Assembly: GCA_905214235.1 (NCBI GenBank) | Contig: CAJMLF010000015.1 | Coordinates: 1-51,385 of the forward strand | Direction: 5' to 3' | DNA: 51,385 bases | DNA from: an uncultured bacterium | Lineage (GTDB): Bacteria > Bacillota > Bacilli > Lactobacillales > Lactobacillaceae | In this document: positions 49,036 to 51,385 of the stretch, in pieces | Layout of the letters: each line of letters begins with the position of its first letter | Position numbering within the stretch: the stretch's first letter is position 1 | The notes under the pieces: generated by a model | The model's database searches: none | The model's input: only the letters and a program-made list of their open reading frames with translations | Told to the model about the DNA's origin: nothing | Translations under genes and position numbers: made by a program

Positions 49036-51129
49036 GTGAAAATTTTTGATCGAATGAAGAACCTATTTGGTTCACGAAGTAATAATAAAAAGCGGAATGC
49101 TCAGTCGATTATCCCGTTTCGGTTAAACTTCTTGTTGTGGGTTGTCGGAATTCTGTTACTGGCCCTTGCTGCCCGCCTGTTTTACCTCCAGGTGCTCAAC
49201 GGGACGGCATACAAAGCTGAGGTCAAACGGTCTGATACTTCCATCCAGACTAACAACGTCCAGCGGGGGATGATCTACGACTCCCGGGGGAAGGTGTTGG
49301 TCGGTAACCAGACCCACCAGGCGATAACCTACACTAAGGGGCCGGATGTGACTTCAGCAGACCTCTATAAGATTGCTAACCGCCTCGGCAAATACGTGTC
49401 GGTCTCCAATAAGAATTCGCGGTTGACGGACCGGAACGAAGAGGATTACTTCCTCGCTGATAAGGGCCGGTTAAAGCAGGTCCTAAAGCACGTTAAGACT
49501 TCAGACAGTGACTCTGACGATGATAAGTACAACAAGGCTCTGAAGTACCTGAGTGCCCACCCATCTGCTTGGCACCTGACGAAGCAGCAAAAGAACAATG
49601 CCCGGATTTATGCGGCAATGAGCGGGGCCTACTCCCTTTCCACAACCTATATCAAGGAAACGGGTGTTACCGCTAAGGAACTGGCTCAGGTTGGTGAACA
49701 CCTTGGCGAGATGCCGGGGGTTAAAATTGGAACCGCCTGGACGCGAAATTATCCGCAGGGGAAGAACTTCCAGTCCTTTACCGGGAGCGTTTCGACGACT
49801 GGGTTGCCGAGTGATGAGGTTAACTCCTTACTGTCACAGGGGTATTCCCGAAACGATAGTGTGGGGCAGAGTTATCTCGAAAAGGAATACCAGGCCACTC
49901 TGGCAGGGTCCAAGTCCCAAACCCAGGTCACCACAAACGGTGGCAACAACGTCACCAAGGAAGTTGTTAAGTACCGTGGTAAGAAGGGTGACAACCTGGT
50001 CCTGACAATCAATGCTCAGTTGCAAAAGCGGGTTCAACAGATCCTACAGCAAAATTACTCCGCAGCGGGGAATAGCTACTCACCTGGAGTTTATGCTGTT
50101 GTTATGGATCCAAACACCGGGGCCGTCTTAGCGATGGCGGGAATTGACCGTAACACTAAGACTGGTAAGCAGACCGTCGACGAAATTGGCGCCATTAACC
50201 ACCCAATTACCATGGGGTCGGTTGTTAAGCCGGCCACGGTCATGGGAGGTCTGATGTCGGGAGTAATCACCCCGTCAAATAACACCCTGACTGATAAGCC
50301 AATCAAGGTTCAAGGAATTGCGCAAAAGAGTTCCTGGTTCAACCACGGTGGGGGTGCCGACATGGCAGTTGACGCGCCAACTGCCCTGGAAGTTTCATCT
50401 AACTCCTACATGATGCAGGTGATCATGAAGGAAGGAAAGATGCACTATACGGATGATGGTCCGATGACGCTGAAGCCAACTATTTTCCAGATCGAACGGA
50501 AGTACTTCAATATGTTCGGCCTGGGTCAAAAGACGGGGATTGACCTTCCTGGTGAGACAACTGGTTACGAAGGGCCATCTGATGAAAAGCACATCGGTTC
50601 GGCGCTTGACTTGGCTTACGGGAACTATGATGGTTACACAACGATTCAGTTAGCCCAATACATGTCGACAATTGCCAACGGTGGGAACCGGATGCGGCCG
50701 TATGTGGTTAAGGAAATTCGGGGGACCAAGAGCAACGGGGAGCTGGGACCAATTCAATACGTTACCCAACCCCAAGTTCAGCAGGTCATCCCGGCGCCCA
50801 AGTCATACTTTGATATTGTCCACCAGGGGCTTTACCTGGTTACGCACGGGACCAACGCCTACGTTACTGCTAAGAATCTGTCTAGCATGAAGCCATCCGT
50901 GTCTGGGAAGACCGGTACTGCCCAGACCGTTTCTGATGGTCACGAGACAATGACCTTGAGCTTTGCCGGATACTCACCATCCAAGAATCCGCAAGTGGTG
51001 GTTGCTCTGGCAATCCCTGGATGTACGAATGATGATGGTGAAGCCAATATCACGATGGCTAAGCAGATCTTCCAGGCATACTGGAAGATTGTTCGCAGCT
51101 CCAGCACCGCTAACGATGGAACAAATTAA
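49036..51129 (+). CDS. Class B penicillin-binding protein (PBP2 type)
   Basis: 697 residues. A monofunctional transpeptidase that cross-links peptidoglycan. A basic N-terminus and one membrane helix (about 30-50) lead to the dimerisation region (VQRGMIYDSRGKVLVGN). The active-site motifs are SVVK at S395-K398, SSN at S454-N456, and KTG at K625 (VSGKTGTAQT). The location just before rpmG recalls the Bacillus pbpA region and suggests the cell-elongation PBP2; that is inference. GTG start at 49036 with AAGGAG 11 bases before; an ATG at 49054 is possible. Confidence 0.92.
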   Translation: MKIFDRMKNLFGSRSNNKKRNAQSIIPFRLNFLLWVVGILLLALAARLFYLQVLNGTAYKAEVKRSDTSIQTNNVQRGMIYDSRGKVLVGNQTHQAITYTKGPDVTSADLYKIANRLGKYVSVSNKNSRLTDRNEEDYFLADKGRLKQVLKHVKTSDSDSDDDKYNKALKYLSAHPSAWHLTKQQKNNARIYAAMSGAYSLSTTYIKETGVTAKELAQVGEHLGEMPGVKIGTAWTRNYPQGKNFQSFTGSVSTTGLPSDEVNSLLSQGYSRNDSVGQSYLEKEYQATLAGSKSQTQVTTNGGNNVTKEVVKYRGKKGDNLVLTINAQLQKRVQQILQQNYSAAGNSYSPGVYAVVMDPNTGAVLAMAGIDRNTKTGKQTVDEIGAINHPITMGSVVKPATVMGGLMSGVITPSNNTLTDKPIKVQGIAQKSSWFNHGGGADMAVDAPTALEVSSNSYMMQVIMKEGKMHYTDDGPMTLKPTIFQIERKYFNMFGLGQKTGIDLPGETTGYEGPSDEKHIGSALDLAYGNYDGYTTIQLAQYMSTIANGGNRMRPYVVKEIRGTKSNGELGPIQYVTQPQVQQVIPAPKSYFDIVHQGLYLVTHGTNAYVTAKNLSSMKPSVSGKTGTAQTVSDGHETMTLSFAGYSPSKNPQVVVALAIPGCTNDDGEANITMAKQIFQAYWKIVRSSSTANDGTN

Positions 51130-51192
51130 GGGGCTGTCAAGGACTTTTCCTTAACAAACTTGAACAAACCCCTAGCCAAATCCACTAATAAA

Positions 51193-51201
51193 TGATATAG
51201 T
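51193..51201 (+). promoter_or_regulatory. Extended -10 promoter for rpmG
   Basis: TGATATAGT: TG at 51193-51194 and TATAGT at 51196-51201. Confidence 0.5.
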
Positions 51202-51267
51202 TGTACGAGTTAGGGTTACGATAAATAACCAATTAAAGATTAAAAATATGTTTGGAGGTTTCAACTC

Positions 51268-51385
51268 ATGCGTGTCAACATTACACTTGAATGTACTTCA
51301 TGCCATGAACGGACTTACTTAACCAGTAAGAACCGTCGTCACAATCCCGACCGTCTTGAATTAAACAAGTACTGCCCACGGGAAC
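51268..51385 (+). CDS. rpmG: 50S ribosomal protein L33 (cut by the window edge)
   Basis: The first 39 residues of L33: [19 protein letters not shown], then [18 protein letters not shown]. The C-TSC pair and KYCP indicate the zinc-binding form (the second Cys of the last pair lies beyond the window). TGGAGG upstream of the ATG at 51268. Too short to reach the stop in this window. Confidence 0.93.
   Translation, partial: MRVNITLECTSCHERTYLTSKNRRHNPDRLELNKYCPRE

Noticed and set aside
51129..51174. Nested AGGGG/CCCCT and CAAG/CTTG repeats after the class B PBP gene
   Set aside because: The stems are short with large internal loops and no T tract; not convincing as a terminator or switch.
1..51385. 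CRISPR arrays, insertion sequences, prophage genes, toxin-antitoxin pairs, biosynthetic clusters
   Set aside because: No direct repeats with spacers, transposase-like proteins, phage proteins or matching pairs were seen; the gene content is core chromosomal.

Overview
This window looks like a contiguous piece of core chromosome from a Lactobacillaceae member, most likely the heterofermentative genus Limosilactobacillus. That placement is an inference from protein character, gene order and a G+C content that looks close to 50 percent (not computed). Gene order follows the Firmicutes core: ylbF-yhaO-yhaN-prsA-hit-ecsAB, polA-mutM-coaE-nrdR-dnaB-dnaI-infC-rpmI-rplT, the yqeGH-yhbY-nadD-yqeK-rsfS-yqeM cluster, and trmH-pheST. 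I see no phage, transposon, CRISPR array, toxin-antitoxin pair or rearrangement. About 54 genes fill the window and most intergenic gaps are short.

Region by region. 1-2600: a DUF2187 protein with a lysine-rich tail, tRNA-Gly(CCC), and a T-box leader driving argS. 2700-13700: a bifunctional class A penicillin-binding protein, a YlbF-family protein, the overlapping YhaO/YhaN nuclease-ATPase pair, the PrsA foldase, a divergent HIT-protein operon, the EcsAB transporter and TrmB. 13700-17550: a small PepSY-like protein (minus strand), YtpP, YtpR, MurC and a Bax-inhibitor-like membrane protein. 17600-26000: DNA polymerase I, MutM, CoaE, NrdR, the helicase-loading proteins DnaB and DnaI, then the attenuated infC-rpmI-rplT operon. 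26000-32490: an eight-gene ribosome-assembly/NAD/tRNA-modification operon (yqeG to tmcAL), then yceD-rpmF. 32600-38200: an ArlRS-like two-component system and, on the minus strand, a MATE transporter, a short peptide deformylase, a YidC2-like insertase and acylphosphatase. 38200-45570: a TrmH-family methyltransferase, an HD protein, an HxlR regulator, T-box-pheST, an MltG-like protein lacking its catalytic domain, udk and greA. 45700-51385: a cysteine-free HesB/IscA-fold protein, a YfhO membrane protein (minus strand), a class B penicillin-binding protein, and rpmG cut by the window edge.

The genes serve growth functions: translation (argS, pheST, infC, rpmI, rplT, rpmF, rpmG, def, tRNA modification, ribosome assembly), replication and repair (polA, mutM, dnaB, dnaI, nrdR), and envelope synthesis or protein export (two PBPs, murC, yidC, prsA, ecsAB, yfhO). 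RNA-level control is prominent: two T-boxes, an L20-type attenuator and several hairpins just upstream of ribosome-binding sites.

I did not find a convincing new biological system. The items most worth a second look are the rod-like RNA element after pheT (43764-43851), the MltG remnant-like protein beside it, the short deformylase with Met in place of the motif 1 Gln, the cysteine-free IscA-fold gene behind two 8-bp dyads, and the AUA-initiated infC behind its attenuator.
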